Shown: positions 25,105 to 34,400, counted from the stretch's first letter. The stretch: 48,409 nucleotides of DNA from Lachnospiraceae bacterium (GCA_017438305.1 JAFRVX010000034.1:1-48409), one strand, 5' to 3'. The notes: generated by a model not told the origin, from the sequence alone. Program-made: numbers and translations.

Positions 25105-27451
25105 CAGACGATCTCAGAAAAGGCTGGCTCTGACACTCATCGGAGTCAGCCTTCTTCTTATAGGGGTGCTGGTGATCGCCGGCATCAGGATCAGCGTGGA
25201 CGGAGAAAGTTATTCCTACAAGACCCTGAACCAGGCCTCCGGTTCCCAGACCCAGCTCATGGCTCAGCCCGGCAGCATCCTGGATGCCAACGGGACCTAT
25301 CTTGCGGTCTCCAAAGTCGTATACCGGGTGATCCTGGATCCCAAGGTCATGGCTGAAACCGAAAAGACCTTCAAGGGCAGCATGGATAAGACCATCGAAA
25401 TGCTGCATGAGATCCTGGATCTGGACCCGGCAGAACTTAAGGAAGCCTACCTTTCCGATCCCAAATCGCCGTATCTGCGCTTTAAGGACGTCATCATTAC
25501 CGAACACCAGAAGAAGACTTTCGACGATGCGGCAAAAGAATATGAAGACGCCAGAAAAACCTATAACGAAAAGGTCAGCAAGGCAAAACGGAACACGGCC
25601 CTCGTGGTGGGCGTCTGGTTTGAAAAGGAATACCGGCGGGAATATCCCCAGAAGAGCGTCCTTTCAAAAGTCGTAGGCTATACGACGGAGGACGCCCAGG
25701 AGGGGATCATCGGCCTGGAAAACTACTATGATCCGGTGCTCCGGGGCGTAAACGGCGTTTCCTACAGCTACATCGACAGCGACGGGAATGCGGTGAACCA
25801 GGTGAAGGAGCCCGAAAACGGAGGGAACCTGATCACCTCCCTGGACGCCAACGTCGCCCGGCTGATGCAGGACGGCATCCGGGAGTTCCAGGAGGAGACC
25901 GGCGGCCACAGGATCAACGTGCTGGCCATGGATCCCAATACCGGCGAGATCATCGCCATGGCATCGGATACGGATTTCGACCTGAACGTCGTCATGGAAG
26001 TGAATAATAAGCACGACAGCAGCGATCTTTCCGATCTGACCCCGTTTTTTACGGCAGAGGAGCTGAAGCATCCGGAAGAAACCTTCCTGCTTCAGGAAGC
26101 TTTTAAAGGCCGCGAAGACGTGCTGGAGAACATGTCCTACAGCGCAAAGCTGCAGGCCCTGCGCCAGCAGGTCCAGATGAATTTTGCCGTCAGCGCCACC
26201 TATGAGCCCGGTTCCACCTCGAAAGGGCTTACCCTGGCGGCCTGCATCGAAGAAAACGTCATCGCCAAAAACCAGATCTTTACCTGCGATAAGGAGATCC
26301 CGGTAGCGGATCACATCATCCACTGCCACCAGGAAAACCCCTGCGGCGACCTGATCCCCATCGAAGCCTTCGGCCGTTCCTGCAACGTCTGCTTCGTGGA
26401 ATACGGCCTGGCCCTCGGGGCGGAGCGGCTGGCCAAATACCAGGAGCTTTTCAACCTGGGGCAGAAGACCGGCATCGACCTCCCGGGAGAAGCCAATACC
26501 TCGTTTCTGATCTATCCGGCGGAAAGACTGAAGTCCCTGGAGATCGCCACCAATGCCTTCGGACAGGGGTACAACCTGACCATGGTCCAGATGGCGGCAG
26601 CCTACAGTTCCCTGGTAAACGGCGGATATTATTATGAGCCCCATGTGGTCCGGGAGATCCGGGACCTGGAGGGGAACCTCATCCGGAAGATCGATCCGAT
26701 CCTGGTAAGAAGGACCGTATCCCGGGAGACCTCTGATTATATGCGGGAAGCCATGCGGTACGTCATCACCAACGGGACCGCCGGCGCTGCCGGCACCGAA
26801 GGCTATATGACGGCCGGAAAGACCGGGGCGGCCGAAAAGCTCCCCAGAGGCACTGGGAAATATCTGGTTTCCTTCATTTCGGTCTGCCCGGTGGAGGATC
26901 CCCAGTATCTTCTCTACGTCACTATAGACGAGCCCTATACGGAGGATCAGTCCCAGTCCCTTCCCGCCCAGCAGCTTTCCAAGATCATCTGGGACAAGCT
27001 GTATGATTACTGGAATCTCTATCCGGAAAACGCCGAAGACGCCTATACCTACGACTGGTCAAAGCTTAAGGACTTCTCCGGAGAATCCGACGCCCAGAAC
27101 AAAGAGGGCATCATAGACGATCCCGAAAACAGCATCGAATGGATCCAGGAACAGGAAACGCTTGAAAATATGGAAGGCGTCGAAAAGGTGACGGAGGAGA
27201 CAGGCCCTGCCGAATCCGAAGAGGGCACCGGTGAAACGCCTGTGCCGGAATCTGATACTCCGCCTGCTGAGACGCCGGCCCCTGAACAGGACACTCCGCC
27301 TGCGGATGCTCCTGTCCCCGGACCGGATGTTCTGCCCGCGGAAACACCGGCACCCGAAGCGCCGCCCGCAGAAACGCCTGCGCCCGAAGCCCCGCCCGTG
27401 GAAACACCGGCATCCGAAGCGCCGCCCGAAGACGTGCCCGTGCAGGGCTGA
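25097..27451 (+). CDS. Class B penicillin-binding protein (FtsI/SpoVD-like transpeptidase)
   Basis: This septal D,D-transpeptidase crosslinks peptidoglycan. One N-terminal membrane anchor (LTLIGVSLLLIGVLVIAGI), a pedestal domain, then the transpeptidase domain with active-site Ser373 in the SxxK box STSK, SCN at 428-430 and KTG at 575-577. 784 residues from ATG 25097. Oddities: an extra ~60 residues before the active site (residues ~300-365), no PASTA domains, and a C-terminal tail of ~75 residues made of PPAETPAPE-like repeats. An open frame back to 24908 is out-of-frame reading of ftsL. It stands where ftsI or spoVD usually stands; sequence alone does not separate the two. Confidence 0.93.
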   Translation: MNNRRSQKRLALTLIGVSLLLIGVLVIAGIRISVDGESYSYKTLNQASGSQTQLMAQPGSILDANGTYLAVSKVVYRVILDPKVMAETEKTFKGSMDKTIEMLHEILDLDPAELKEAYLSDPKSPYLRFKDVIITEHQKKTFDDAAKEYEDARKTYNEKVSKAKRNTALVVGVWFEKEYRREYPQKSVLSKVVGYTTEDAQEGIIGLENYYDPVLRGVNGVSYSYIDSDGNAVNQVKEPENGGNLITSLDANVARLMQDGIREFQEETGGHRINVLAMDPNTGEIIAMASDTDFDLNVVMEVNNKHDSSDLSDLTPFFTAEELKHPEETFLLQEAFKGREDVLENMSYSAKLQALRQQVQMNFAVSATYEPGSTSKGLTLAACIEENVIAKNQIFTCDKEIPVADHIIHCHQENPCGDLIPIEAFGRSCNVCFVEYGLALGAERLAKYQELFNLGQKTGIDLPGEANTSFLIYPAERLKSLEIATNAFGQGYNLTMVQMAAAYSSLVNGGYYYEPHVVREIRDLEGNLIRKIDPILVRRTVSRETSDYMREAMRYVITNGTAGAAGTEGYMTAGKTGAAEKLPRGTGKYLVSFISVCPVEDPQYLLYVTIDEPYTEDQSQSLPAQQLSKIIWDKLYDYWNLYPENAEDAYTYDWSKLKDFSGESDAQNKEGIIDDPENSIEWIQEQETLENMEGVEKVTEETGPAESEEGTGETPVPESDTPPAETPAPEQDTPPADAPVPGPDVLPAETPAPEAPPAETPAPEAPPVETPASEAPPEDVPVQG

Positions 27452-27492
27452 AACGCCTGATCATACAGAACCGAACTATTTGATTCCGGGGC

Positions 27493-27521
27493 TTGCATCC
27501 CGGAAAGGAATGCGTTATAAT
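27493..27521 (+). promoter_or_regulatory. Internal promoter before mraY
   Basis: TTGCAT (27493-27498) and consensus TATAAT (27516-27521) are 17 bases apart, 59 bases before the mraY start. It allows mraY-murD-ftsQ to be made independently of mraZ control. Confidence 0.78.
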
Positions 27522-27579
27522 TCATGTTTCGGGACCGGATCACGGTTCCGATTCTACGACCCTTTGTTAAGGAGACTTT

Positions 27580-28530
27580 ATGAACGGTATTTTGCTGATC
27601 CCCGTTGTCGTGTCGTTTTTCTTAAGTGTCATTTTCTGCAGGCTCATGCTGCCGCTTTTAAGAAAGCTGAAGTTCGGGCAGCAGATCAGACAGGAGGGAA
27701 ATCCCGAACACTATAAGAAGCAGGGAACGCTCACCATGGGAGGCATCGGTTATCTGGCAGCCCTGCTGGTGACCTGCCTGATCTTTGTTTTCAGGTATCC
27801 CCGGATGCTGCCGGTCCTGATCCTTACCATGGGGTTCGGGATCATCGGCTTTATCGATGATTATCTCAAAGTGGTGAAAAAACAGTCGGAAGGCTTTAAG
27901 ATCTGGCAGAAGATGCTCTGCCAGTTTATCCTGACGGCGGCTTTTTCCGTTTATTGCTATAAAGCGTTGGGAACGGATGTGATCATTCCCTTTACCGGCG
28001 GAAAGATCTGGCATATGGGATGGCTGTACATTCCCTTTGTAATGTTCTGCGTCCTGGGAACCGATACCGGGACCAATTTCACCGACGGCCTGGACGGTCT
28101 GTGTTCTTCCGTGACCGTGGTGGTCGCCCTGTTCCTGATGCTGATCGCGGGAAACGAAAACGGAGGGATCGCCTGCATCTCCGGCGCTGTCGCCGGCGTC
28201 CTGATGGGCTTCCTCTTCTATAACGCGCATCCTGCCAAAGTCTTTATGGGAGATACCGGCGCCCTGGCCCTGGGCGGCTTCGTTGCCGGCGCAGCCATCA
28301 TGCTGAAGATCGGCTGGTTCATCATTATCTTCGGCATCATCTATGTTATCGAGGTAATGTCGGATATCATCCAGATCTCCTATTTCCATCTGACCCATGG
28401 AAAGAGAGTCTTCAAGATGGCGCCGATCCATCATCATTTTGAACTGAGCGGGTATTCCGAAACGCAGATCGTTGCCATGTTTACCTGCATTACGGTACTG
28501 GCCTGCATCGTCGCATACTGGGCCATGTAA
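27580..28530 (+). CDS. mraY: Phospho-N-acetylmuramoyl-pentapeptide transferase
   Basis: MraY transfers phospho-MurNAc-pentapeptide to undecaprenyl phosphate, making lipid I in the membrane. About ten hydrophobic segments are visible. Key blocks: KKQGTLTMGGIG, GFIDDYLKV (catalytic Asp pair), NFTDGLDGL, NAHPAKVFMGDTGALALGG and APIHHHFE. 316 residues. AAGGAG precedes the ATG. Next is murD after 9 bases. Confidence 0.97.
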   Translation: MNGILLIPVVVSFFLSVIFCRLMLPLLRKLKFGQQIRQEGNPEHYKKQGTLTMGGIGYLAALLVTCLIFVFRYPRMLPVLILTMGFGIIGFIDDYLKVVKKQSEGFKIWQKMLCQFILTAAFSVYCYKALGTDVIIPFTGGKIWHMGWLYIPFVMFCVLGTDTGTNFTDGLDGLCSSVTVVVALFLMLIAGNENGGIACISGAVAGVLMGFLFYNAHPAKVFMGDTGALALGGFVAGAAIMLKIGWFIIIFGIIYVIEVMSDIIQISYFHLTHGKRVFKMAPIHHHFELSGYSETQIVAMFTCITVLACIVAYWAM

Positions 28531-28539
28531 GGAGAAGTT

Positions 28540-29892
28540 ATGGAAAAGAAAGTACTGGTTCTGGGAGGCGGGATCTCCGGCATAGAAGCGTCGAAGATGC
28601 TCCTTTCCGTGGGAAAGGAAGTCGTTCTTTTTGATTCTGATGTGAGCAAGGATGCCGGAAAACTGAAAGCGGATATCGGGCAGGAGATCGGGATCCTTCT
28701 GGGAGAACTTGATGAAAGCATCATGGAAGAATGCGAATATGCCGTGATCAGCCCCGGCATTTCCCTGGAGACCTCCTTCGCGGAAAAACTGCTGTCAGCG
28801 GGTTTTCCGGTGATCTCCGAGATCGAGCTGGCCTGGCTCTATGAAAAGGGCAGCGTCATCGGCATTACCGGCACCAACGGGAAGACGACCACCACGACGC
28901 TGGTGGGGGATATCATGAAGGCATATGCCGGCCAGGATAAAGCCTTTACCGTCGGCAACATCGGCCTTCCCTATACCCGGGAAGTCTTGAAGTCCGGAGC
29001 AGATACGGTATCCGTGATCGAACTGTCCTCCTTCCAGCTGGAGACCGTGAAGACCTTCCGGCCTCATGTAAGCGCGATCCTGAATATTACGCCGGACCAT
29101 CTGAACCGGCATCATACGATGGAGGTCTACACCGCGGTTAAGGAAAAGATCGCGATGAACCAGACTGCGGAGGACGCCATCGTCCTGAATTATGACGACA
29201 GCCGTTTAAGAGATTTCGGAGAGAGCGGCATCGCTCCGAAAGTGATCTGGTTCTCCGGAACCCAGAAGCCGCCTTGCGGATACTATCTCTCCGGAAATGA
29301 ACTCCGGTACACCGACGGAGATAACGATGAGCTGCTGCTTTATACCTCAGACGTCAATCTGGTCGGCCAGTGCAACTATGAGAATATCCTGGCAGCCATT
29401 GCGATCTCGGACGCCTTCGGCGTTTCCCGGGAGGTCTCCCTGCCGGTCGTCTGCAGTTTCAAGGCCGTGCCGCACCGTATCGAATTCGTGCGGGAAGTAA
29501 ACGGCGTCCGCTATTACAACGATTCCAAGGGAACCAATCCCGATGCTGCCATCCAGGGCATCAAGGCCATGGACAGGAAGACGATCCTGATCGGCGGCGG
29601 CTATGACAAGGAATCGGAGTTCGACGAATGGATCGAAGCCTTCGGAGACAAGGTCAGGAAACTTCTGCTTCTGGGACAGACCAGGGAAAAGATCGCCGCC
29701 TGCTGCGAAAAGCACGGCTTTACGGCCTATGAATTCGTGGGCTCCCTGGAAGAAGCCGTGTTTGCAGCCGCCTCGGAAGCCCAGCCTGGAGAAGCGGTCC
29801 TTTTATCACCTGCCTGCGCCAGCTGGGGCATGTTTAAAAACTTTGAAGAGCGGGGCGATATCTTCAAGGAGCTGGTCAATACACTGGCATGA
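28540..29892 (+). CDS. murD: UDP-N-acetylmuramoyl-L-alanine--D-glutamate ligase
   Basis: MurD adds D-glutamate to UDP-MurNAc-L-Ala with ATP in the cytoplasm. Rossmann-like N-terminus (VLVLGGGISGIEAS), P-loop GITGTNGKTT at 108-117, SSFQLET, NITPDHLNRHH, and the C-terminal domain with YYNDSKGTNPDA and LLSPACASWGMF. 450 residues, normal. It overlaps ftsQ by 4 bases. No ftsW or murG follows, as is common in relatives. Confidence 0.97.
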   Translation: MEKKVLVLGGGISGIEASKMLLSVGKEVVLFDSDVSKDAGKLKADIGQEIGILLGELDESIMEECEYAVISPGISLETSFAEKLLSAGFPVISEIELAWLYEKGSVIGITGTNGKTTTTTLVGDIMKAYAGQDKAFTVGNIGLPYTREVLKSGADTVSVIELSSFQLETVKTFRPHVSAILNITPDHLNRHHTMEVYTAVKEKIAMNQTAEDAIVLNYDDSRLRDFGESGIAPKVIWFSGTQKPPCGYYLSGNELRYTDGDNDELLLYTSDVNLVGQCNYENILAAIAISDAFGVSREVSLPVVCSFKAVPHRIEFVREVNGVRYYNDSKGTNPDAAIQGIKAMDRKTILIGGGYDKESEFDEWIEAFGDKVRKLLLLGQTREKIAACCEKHGFTAYEFVGSLEEAVFAAASEAQPGEAVLLSPACASWGMFKNFEERGDIFKELVNTLA

Positions 29893-30668
29893 AGCAGCGG
29901 AAAAAGAGTACCAGAGGAAAGATCATCCTTCTTACGGCGGCGCTGCTGGCGGCGGTGGCGCTTTTCGTGTCGCTGATCCTTCTGAAAGCGGAAACGCTGA
30001 CAGTGTCCGGAAACCGGTACGTTACCGGGGCGCTGATAGAAGCCCGGGTCTTCCCTGATCCGGAAAAACGGTCTCTTCTCCAGGTGCTGATCAAAGAATA
30101 TATTACAAAACCCCGGATCCCGGGGATCCGGTCCGTGCAGATCGAACCCGAAGACCTGAAGGTCTGGAACATCGCGGTGTCGGAAGAAGAAGCGGCGTGC
30201 CAGGTCTATGACGGCTCGTTTTACGATATCCTGACGGAAAAAGGCGTGGTGCTTGCCAGGCTTAAGGATCAGGATCCTGATCTGATGCTGCTTCAGGGGA
30301 TCCGCGTTAAGGAAGCGGCGGTCCTTGAAGAGATCGTGACGGAACCTGAGGAATCCCTTGCGGACGGCCTTACGTACCTGGCCCGGTTCAGAGAGTTCGG
30401 GATCGGTATCGATGAGATCACCTCCGATAAGGACGGCTGCACCGTCAGGATCGGCGGCGTGGCCATCCTTCTGGGAACCGGTTCCGAGGCCGAAGCCAAG
30501 GTGCGGGAGATCCGCGACCAGGTGCCGCTGTACCGGGATCTGAAGGGAACGCTGCATATGGAACACTTTTCCCCGGAAAACGGAACGGTCAGGATCTATT
30601 TTGAAGTGGATCCCGATATGGTCCCGCCGGAAACGAAGGAAGCCTCCGGAGAAGAAGAGGCAGAATAA
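29889..30668 (+). CDS. ftsQ: FtsQ/DivIB-type cell division protein
   Basis: A bitopic division protein of 259 residues: short basic cytoplasmic part (MKQRKKSTRGK), one membrane helix (IILLTAALLAAVALFVSLIL), a POTRA-like segment beginning TLTVSGNRYVTGALI, and a beta domain. DivIB/FtsQ links FtsL and DivIC in the septum complex. The ATGA overlap with murD couples translation. The acidic tail (EEEAE) is unremarkable. Function is by family and position. Confidence 0.9.
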   Translation: MKQRKKSTRGKIILLTAALLAAVALFVSLILLKAETLTVSGNRYVTGALIEARVFPDPEKRSLLQVLIKEYITKPRIPGIRSVQIEPEDLKVWNIAVSEEEAACQVYDGSFYDILTEKGVVLARLKDQDPDLMLLQGIRVKEAAVLEEIVTEPEESLADGLTYLARFREFGIGIDEITSDKDGCTVRIGGVAILLGTGSEAEAKVREIRDQVPLYRDLKGTLHMEHFSPENGTVRIYFEVDPDMVPPETKEASGEEEAE

Positions 30669-30692
30669 ATTTCAGGAAATCGTATTTCGCGG

Positions 30693-30722
30693 TTGACTTT
30701 TTATGGGTTTTTCGTGTATATT
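30693..30722 (+). promoter_or_regulatory. Promoter of ftsZ
   Basis: TTGACT (30693-30698) and TATATT (30717-30722), spacer 18 bases, about 100 bases before the ftsZ start. It lies in the gap between ftsQ and ftsZ and would give ftsZ its own transcript. Confidence 0.7.
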
Positions 30723-30822
30723 TTAACTTGTATTATCTGTGACAGATTTCCTGCCGGAAAGGCCCGCGGGTTTACGAAGGCAGGTTCAGCAATTTATAGA
30801 CAGGTTTAAGGAGGATTCCGTT

Positions 30823-31974
30823 TTGGAAATCAAGGTTAATTCTGATGATAATGGCGCAAGAATCGTAGTAATCGGAGTCGGCGGAGCAGGAAACAACGCC
30901 GTCAACCGGATGGTGGAAGAGAATGTCAGCGGTGTGGAGTTTGTAGGCATCAATACGGACAAGCAGGCATTGTTCCTCTGCAAGGCACCCCAGACACTCC
31001 AGATCGGTGAAAAACTCACGAAGGGTCTTGGTGCCGGAGCGGATCCCCAGAAAGGCGAACAGGCAGCTGAGGAGAGCAAGGAAGAGATCGCGGACAAGAT
31101 CCGCGGCGCGGATATGGTCTTCGTTACCTGCGGCATGGGCGGCGGAACCGGTACCGGCGCGGCGCCGGTAGTGGCCAGACTGTCCAAGGATATGGGCATT
31201 CTTACCGTCGGTGTCGTGACAAAACCCTTCTCCTTTGAAGGCAGAGCCCGCATGGTCAACGCCGAAGACGGCATCGAGCGGTTAAAGGAAGTGGTGGATA
31301 CCCTGATCGTTATCCCCAACGACAGACTGCTGCAGATCGTCGACCGCAGGACCAGTGTGCCCGATGCCCTGAAGAAGGCCGATGAAGTCCTTCAGCAGGC
31401 TGTCCGCGGCATTACCGACCTGATCAATGAACCCGGTATCATCAATCTGGACTTCGCAGACGTCCAGACCATCATGCACGACAAGGGCCTGGCCCATGTG
31501 GGCATCGGCACGGCTTCCGGCGACGATAAGTGCAACGAAGCCATGAAGATGGCCATTGAGAGCCCGCTGCTGGAGACCACCATCGAAGGCGCGAGCCATA
31601 TGCTGGTCAATATCTCCGGCGACGTATCCCTGATCGAAGCCAACGAGGCTGTGGGCTACATCCGTGAGATGGCGGATCCCGAAGCCAACATCATCTTCGG
31701 TACCGCATACCGCGAGAGTGCGGAAGATACCGTAACCGTTACCGTTATTGCCACCGGCGTCAAAGACGTCGATGCTGAAAAAAAAACGGTAAATAAAGCG
31801 GCAAATAAAACGGGAGCAAAGAAAAAAGAAGAGAACGCGGGTCCGCTTCGCTTCACATCCGCCAATATCAAGACCGATGATGACGACGAGGATGATGAAG
31901 AGGAAACCCCTGTTTCCGGCAAAAAAGATGAACAGACCATCGTGATCCCGTCTTTTTTAAGAAGAGATAAATAA
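30823..31974 (+). CDS. ftsZ: Cell division protein FtsZ
   Basis: FtsZ is the tubulin-like GTPase that forms the Z ring. GTP-binding signature GGGTGTG at residues 106-112, N-terminal [16 protein letters not shown]7-loop region LDFADV. The C-terminal linker is very acidic ([10 protein letters not shown]), and the partner-binding tail is [10 protein letters not shown] chose TTG at 30823, because TAAGGAGG ends 8 bases before it; this gives 383 residues and the usual family start. A GTG at 30739 would add 28 residues covering that site. Its own terminator follows. Confidence 0.96.
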   Translation: MEIKVNSDDNGARIVVIGVGGAGNNAVNRMVEENVSGVEFVGINTDKQALFLCKAPQTLQIGEKLTKGLGAGADPQKGEQAAEESKEEIADKIRGADMVFVTCGMGGGTGTGAAPVVARLSKDMGILTVGVVTKPFSFEGRARMVNAEDGIERLKEVVDTLIVIPNDRLLQIVDRRTSVPDALKKADEVLQQAVRGITDLINEPGIINLDFADVQTIMHDKGLAHVGIGTASGDDKCNEAMKMAIESPLLETTIEGASHMLVNISGDVSLIEANEAVGYIREMADPEANIIFGTAYRESAEDTVTVTVIATGVKDVDAEKKTVNKAANKTGAKKKEENAGPLRFTSANIKTDDDDEDDEEETPVSGKKDEQTIVIPSFLRRDK

Positions 31975-31990
31975 GATCTGAAACGCCTTT

Positions 31991-32021
31991 ACGGAGGGAG
32001 ACTGTCTCCCTCCGTTTTTTT
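31991..32021 (+). terminator. Intrinsic terminator of ftsZ
   Basis: ACGGAGGGAGA (31991-32001) and TCTCCCTCCGT (32005-32015) form an 11-bp stem with a 3-base loop followed by seven T residues (32015-32021). A textbook end of the dcw transcript. Confidence 0.94.
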
Positions 32022-32045
32022 GGAGGCTGTGACACAGTAATATGA

Positions 32046-32209
32046 AGATTCCAACGCCAAAAGTCGGACTCCGCGGAATGTTTACATTCCAGTGGAGGAA
32101 AGACTTCTTGGCGTGCCCCTCATGAAGCACGAAGTGGAGTTTTTATTCCACGAGAGTGCGGAATGAGGGAGGATGGTGGGAGTGCGAAGCACGGAACCAT
32201 CCGGAATCT
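32046..32209 (+). ncRNA. Predicted structured RNA: four-way junction element, unassigned
   Basis: Nearly all 164 bases can be placed in one closed fold. P1 joins AGATTCC (32046-32052) with GGAATCT (32203-32209). P2: CGCCAAAAGTC (32055-32065) with GACTTCTTGGCG (32102-32113, one bulge), then CTCC/GGAG (32069-72, 32094-97) and GGAATG/CATTCC (32075-80, 32085-90). P3: CCCTCAT/ATGAGGG (32117-23, 32163-69), GCAC/GTGC (32127-30, 32156-59), GTGGA/TCCAC (32134-38, 32147-51). P4: GGATGGT/ACCATCC (32171-77, 32196-202), GTGC-GAA-GCAC (32182-92). The internal loops are purine-rich (GGA/GAAA, GAA/GGA, GAA/GAGA, GGGA/GGA). I cannot match it to a named family; the strand is assumed from the downstream gene. 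A palindromic mobile element is the alternative. Confidence 0.6.
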
Positions 32210-32270
32210 ACTTTTGTCGACTATATCATATGAAGCTGTGATGCTAAATTTCGAGGAGGCAGGACGTTTT

Positions 32271-33743
32271 ATGGTATCGAAAGACAGATCGAAACTGTTC
32301 CTGTTAAAGACCATCGGCGGCGTACTGCTGTTTGCCGGGGCGGCTTTTCTGCGAAGCAGAGGCTTTTACACGGGCTCATTTCTTCTTTTTCTGTTTCTGC
32401 TCGTGACGGAGGCCTCCATTTTCTTTCTGGAGACCCGCAATATCCTGGATCTGAGGCTGCTGTTGACGCTTTCCTGGCTGGGGGGCCTTTCCCTGGCCGT
32501 GCTGAACCTGTCTTCCCTGCAGCAGGAATGGCGCCTGAAGATGTGGTTCATCTGCGGAGGCTTCTACTTTCTGACGATCTCCGGCTATGAAGTGCTTCCC
32601 TATCTTAAGGCTTCATTTTCCGAAAAAAGAAGGAAAAAGGCAGGGCCGGAAGAGAGGATTTTGAAAGAAGCGGTTTCCGAAACCGGGACAGAGGGAGAGG
32701 ATAAAACAGAAGGAGAGGATCGGAACAAGGGTCCTGCTCCGGCAGAGGCTATCGTAACGGAACGGGTCTGGCAGGCGCTGCTGATCCTGTTCGGCCTGAT
32801 CCTGGTTTCGTTTATGATCGAGTCGGTCAAATTCGGATTTGTCTATCCCTTCATGTCGGACAAGCCTCATGCCTATACGGAATTTCATATTACAGGCATC
32901 CATTATTTCGTGGTGTCCACCCCCTTTATCCACGCCATGAGCGTCTGGTATCTGATGAAGACCGACAGAGCGGCCTCCGGGGAACAACGGTACAGGAAAC
33001 GGCTGCTCCTTCTGATAGGCATCAATCTTGTCAGTGTCCTGATCGCGGTGATGATCCTTTCCAAGCTGCAGCTGTTCTTCAGCCTGGTCATGAGTTTTTC
33101 GGTATGGCTTCTCACAAACCGGAGGATCAGCCGGAAGAAGCTTTTCTTTCTTCTGGCAGCCGGAGGCGCGGCTTTTGTCGTGGCAGCCGCAGCCATGATC
33201 TTTTTAAGAAAGTATCCGGATCAGTACCTGGAGGGGATCTTCGAATTCAGAAATAAAGAGATTCCCGTTGCAGTCCAGTATCCCTATATGTATGTTGTCA
33301 ACAACTTTGAGAACCTGAATCTCCTGACGGAGGATCTGACCGCTTTTTCTCTGGGAAAACGCATCCTGCTTCCCTTCCTTTCCTTAAGCGGGCTGAAATT
33401 CATTCCGGCCGTGCGGGATTTTTTAAGCGTTCCGGTCTTCTTTACGAAACCCGAGCTCACGACCCTTACGGTGATCTATGACGTGTACGGGGATTTCGGT
33501 GCCGCAGGCGTGTATCTTTTCGGTCTGATCCTGGGCATGGTGTCCGCCGCAGTGCAGGAAAAAGCCCGGAAAGGCGGACCGGGAAGCGTTCTGCTGTTCA
33601 GCCAGCTGGTGATCTATTTTGCCTTAAGCTTCTTTTCCACCTGGTTTTCCAATCCTACGGTATGGTACTATTTCGGGCTGACTTTCCTGATCGCTCTGTG
33701 GTGCCGGATACCCGGGAAGAAGCGGTCTGCAAAGGCGGCTTAA
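32271..33743 (+). CDS. Wzy-like oligosaccharide repeat-unit polymerase (multi-pass membrane protein)
   Basis: 490 residues with about ten to twelve hydrophobic segments and a charged cytoplasmic or external loop at ~115-170 (Glu/Lys/Gly-rich, low complexity). The late block TVIYDVYGDFGAAGVYLFGLILG resembles the conserved end of oligosaccharide repeat-unit polymerases, and the large loop between ~330 and 400 fits that family. Such proteins join repeat units of surface polysaccharides outside the membrane. The ATG at 32271 has AGGAGG and AGGA upstream; a GTG at 32163 would start inside the structured element. Family assignment is by topology and weak motifs. Confidence 0.72.
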   Translation: MVSKDRSKLFLLKTIGGVLLFAGAAFLRSRGFYTGSFLLFLFLLVTEASIFFLETRNILDLRLLLTLSWLGGLSLAVLNLSSLQQEWRLKMWFICGGFYFLTISGYEVLPYLKASFSEKRRKKAGPEERILKEAVSETGTEGEDKTEGEDRNKGPAPAEAIVTERVWQALLILFGLILVSFMIESVKFGFVYPFMSDKPHAYTEFHITGIHYFVVSTPFIHAMSVWYLMKTDRAASGEQRYRKRLLLLIGINLVSVLIAVMILSKLQLFFSLVMSFSVWLLTNRRISRKKLFFLLAAGGAAFVVAAAAMIFLRKYPDQYLEGIFEFRNKEIPVAVQYPYMYVVNNFENLNLLTEDLTAFSLGKRILLPFLSLSGLKFIPAVRDFLSVPVFFTKPELTTLTVIYDVYGDFGAAGVYLFGLILGMVSAAVQEKARKGGPGSVLLFSQLVIYFALSFFSTWFSNPTVWYYFGLTFLIALWCRIPGKKRSAKAA

Positions 33744-33953
33744 CAGGAAGATCCGGCGGCCTGAAAAAGAAGGTAAGTACGGAAGAAGACCGTTAAGGGA
33801 TGCAGTTGTCCGAGGCAGCGGCCGGTTCAAAACACTGAAGCGGGCGTATCAGGCTGCGAAGGGCTGCCGGCTGATCGGCAGAAGGAAGCGGTAAAGACGG
33901 GCCGAAACAGAGAAAAAGAAGAAAGACCGGATCATCCGGCGGGGGAGAAGCAT

Positions 33954-34400
33954 ATGGCAGAAGCCTGGAAAAATATCAAGATCAAATATTTCTGCAAGGA
34001 GATCGACCACCTGGCGCCGGTTTCGGGAAAGTCGGACTGGATCGACTTAAGATGCGCGGAAGAAGTGAAGATGAAGGAAGGGGAGTTCCGGCTGATCCGG
34101 CTGGGGGTAGGCATGATCCTTCCCGAGGGATATGAAGCCCACGTGGTGCCCAGAAGCTCCACCTTCCGGAATTACGGCCTGATCCAGACCAATTCCTGCG
34201 GGATCGTGGATGAAAGCTATTCGGGAGACAACGATGAATGGATGTGGCCGGCCTATGCCGTACGGGATACGGAGATCCATCTGAATGACCGCATCTGTCA
34301 GTTCAGGATTTTTAAGCATCAGCCGGAGATCCTTTTTGAAGAGGTGGAGCAGCTGAACGCTTCCGACAGGGGCGGCTTCGGCTCCACGGGAAGAGCCTGA
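33954..34400 (+). CDS. dut: dUTP diphosphatase
   Basis: Trimeric dUTPase hydrolyses dUTP to dUMP, keeping uracil out of DNA. The five motifs are in order: [45 protein letters not shown]. 148 residues. GGGGGAGAAG precedes the ATG. The 210-base gap before it holds a hairpin CTGCCG/CGGCAG (33864-33881) and the palindrome CCGGATCATCCGG (33927-33939) but no clear promoter. Confidence 0.95.
   Translation: MAEAWKNIKIKYFCKEIDHLAPVSGKSDWIDLRCAEEVKMKEGEFRLIRLGVGMILPEGYEAHVVPRSSTFRNYGLIQTNSCGIVDESYSGDNDEWMWPAYAVRDTEIHLNDRICQFRIFKHQPEILFEEVEQLNASDRGGFGSTGRA

Noticed and set aside
27230..27450. CRISPR-like or satellite repeat at the PBP tail
   Set aside because: The repeats are imperfect, in frame, and simply encode the PPAETPAPE tail.
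30739..30822. Longer FtsZ beginning at GTG 30739
   Set aside because: It would translate through the TAAGGAGG at 30807-30814, and the extra residues are not found in FtsZ.
32163..32270. Longer polymerase beginning at GTG 32163
   Set aside because: It begins inside the structured element; the ATG at 32271 has a better ribosome binding site and a normal start of the membrane protein.
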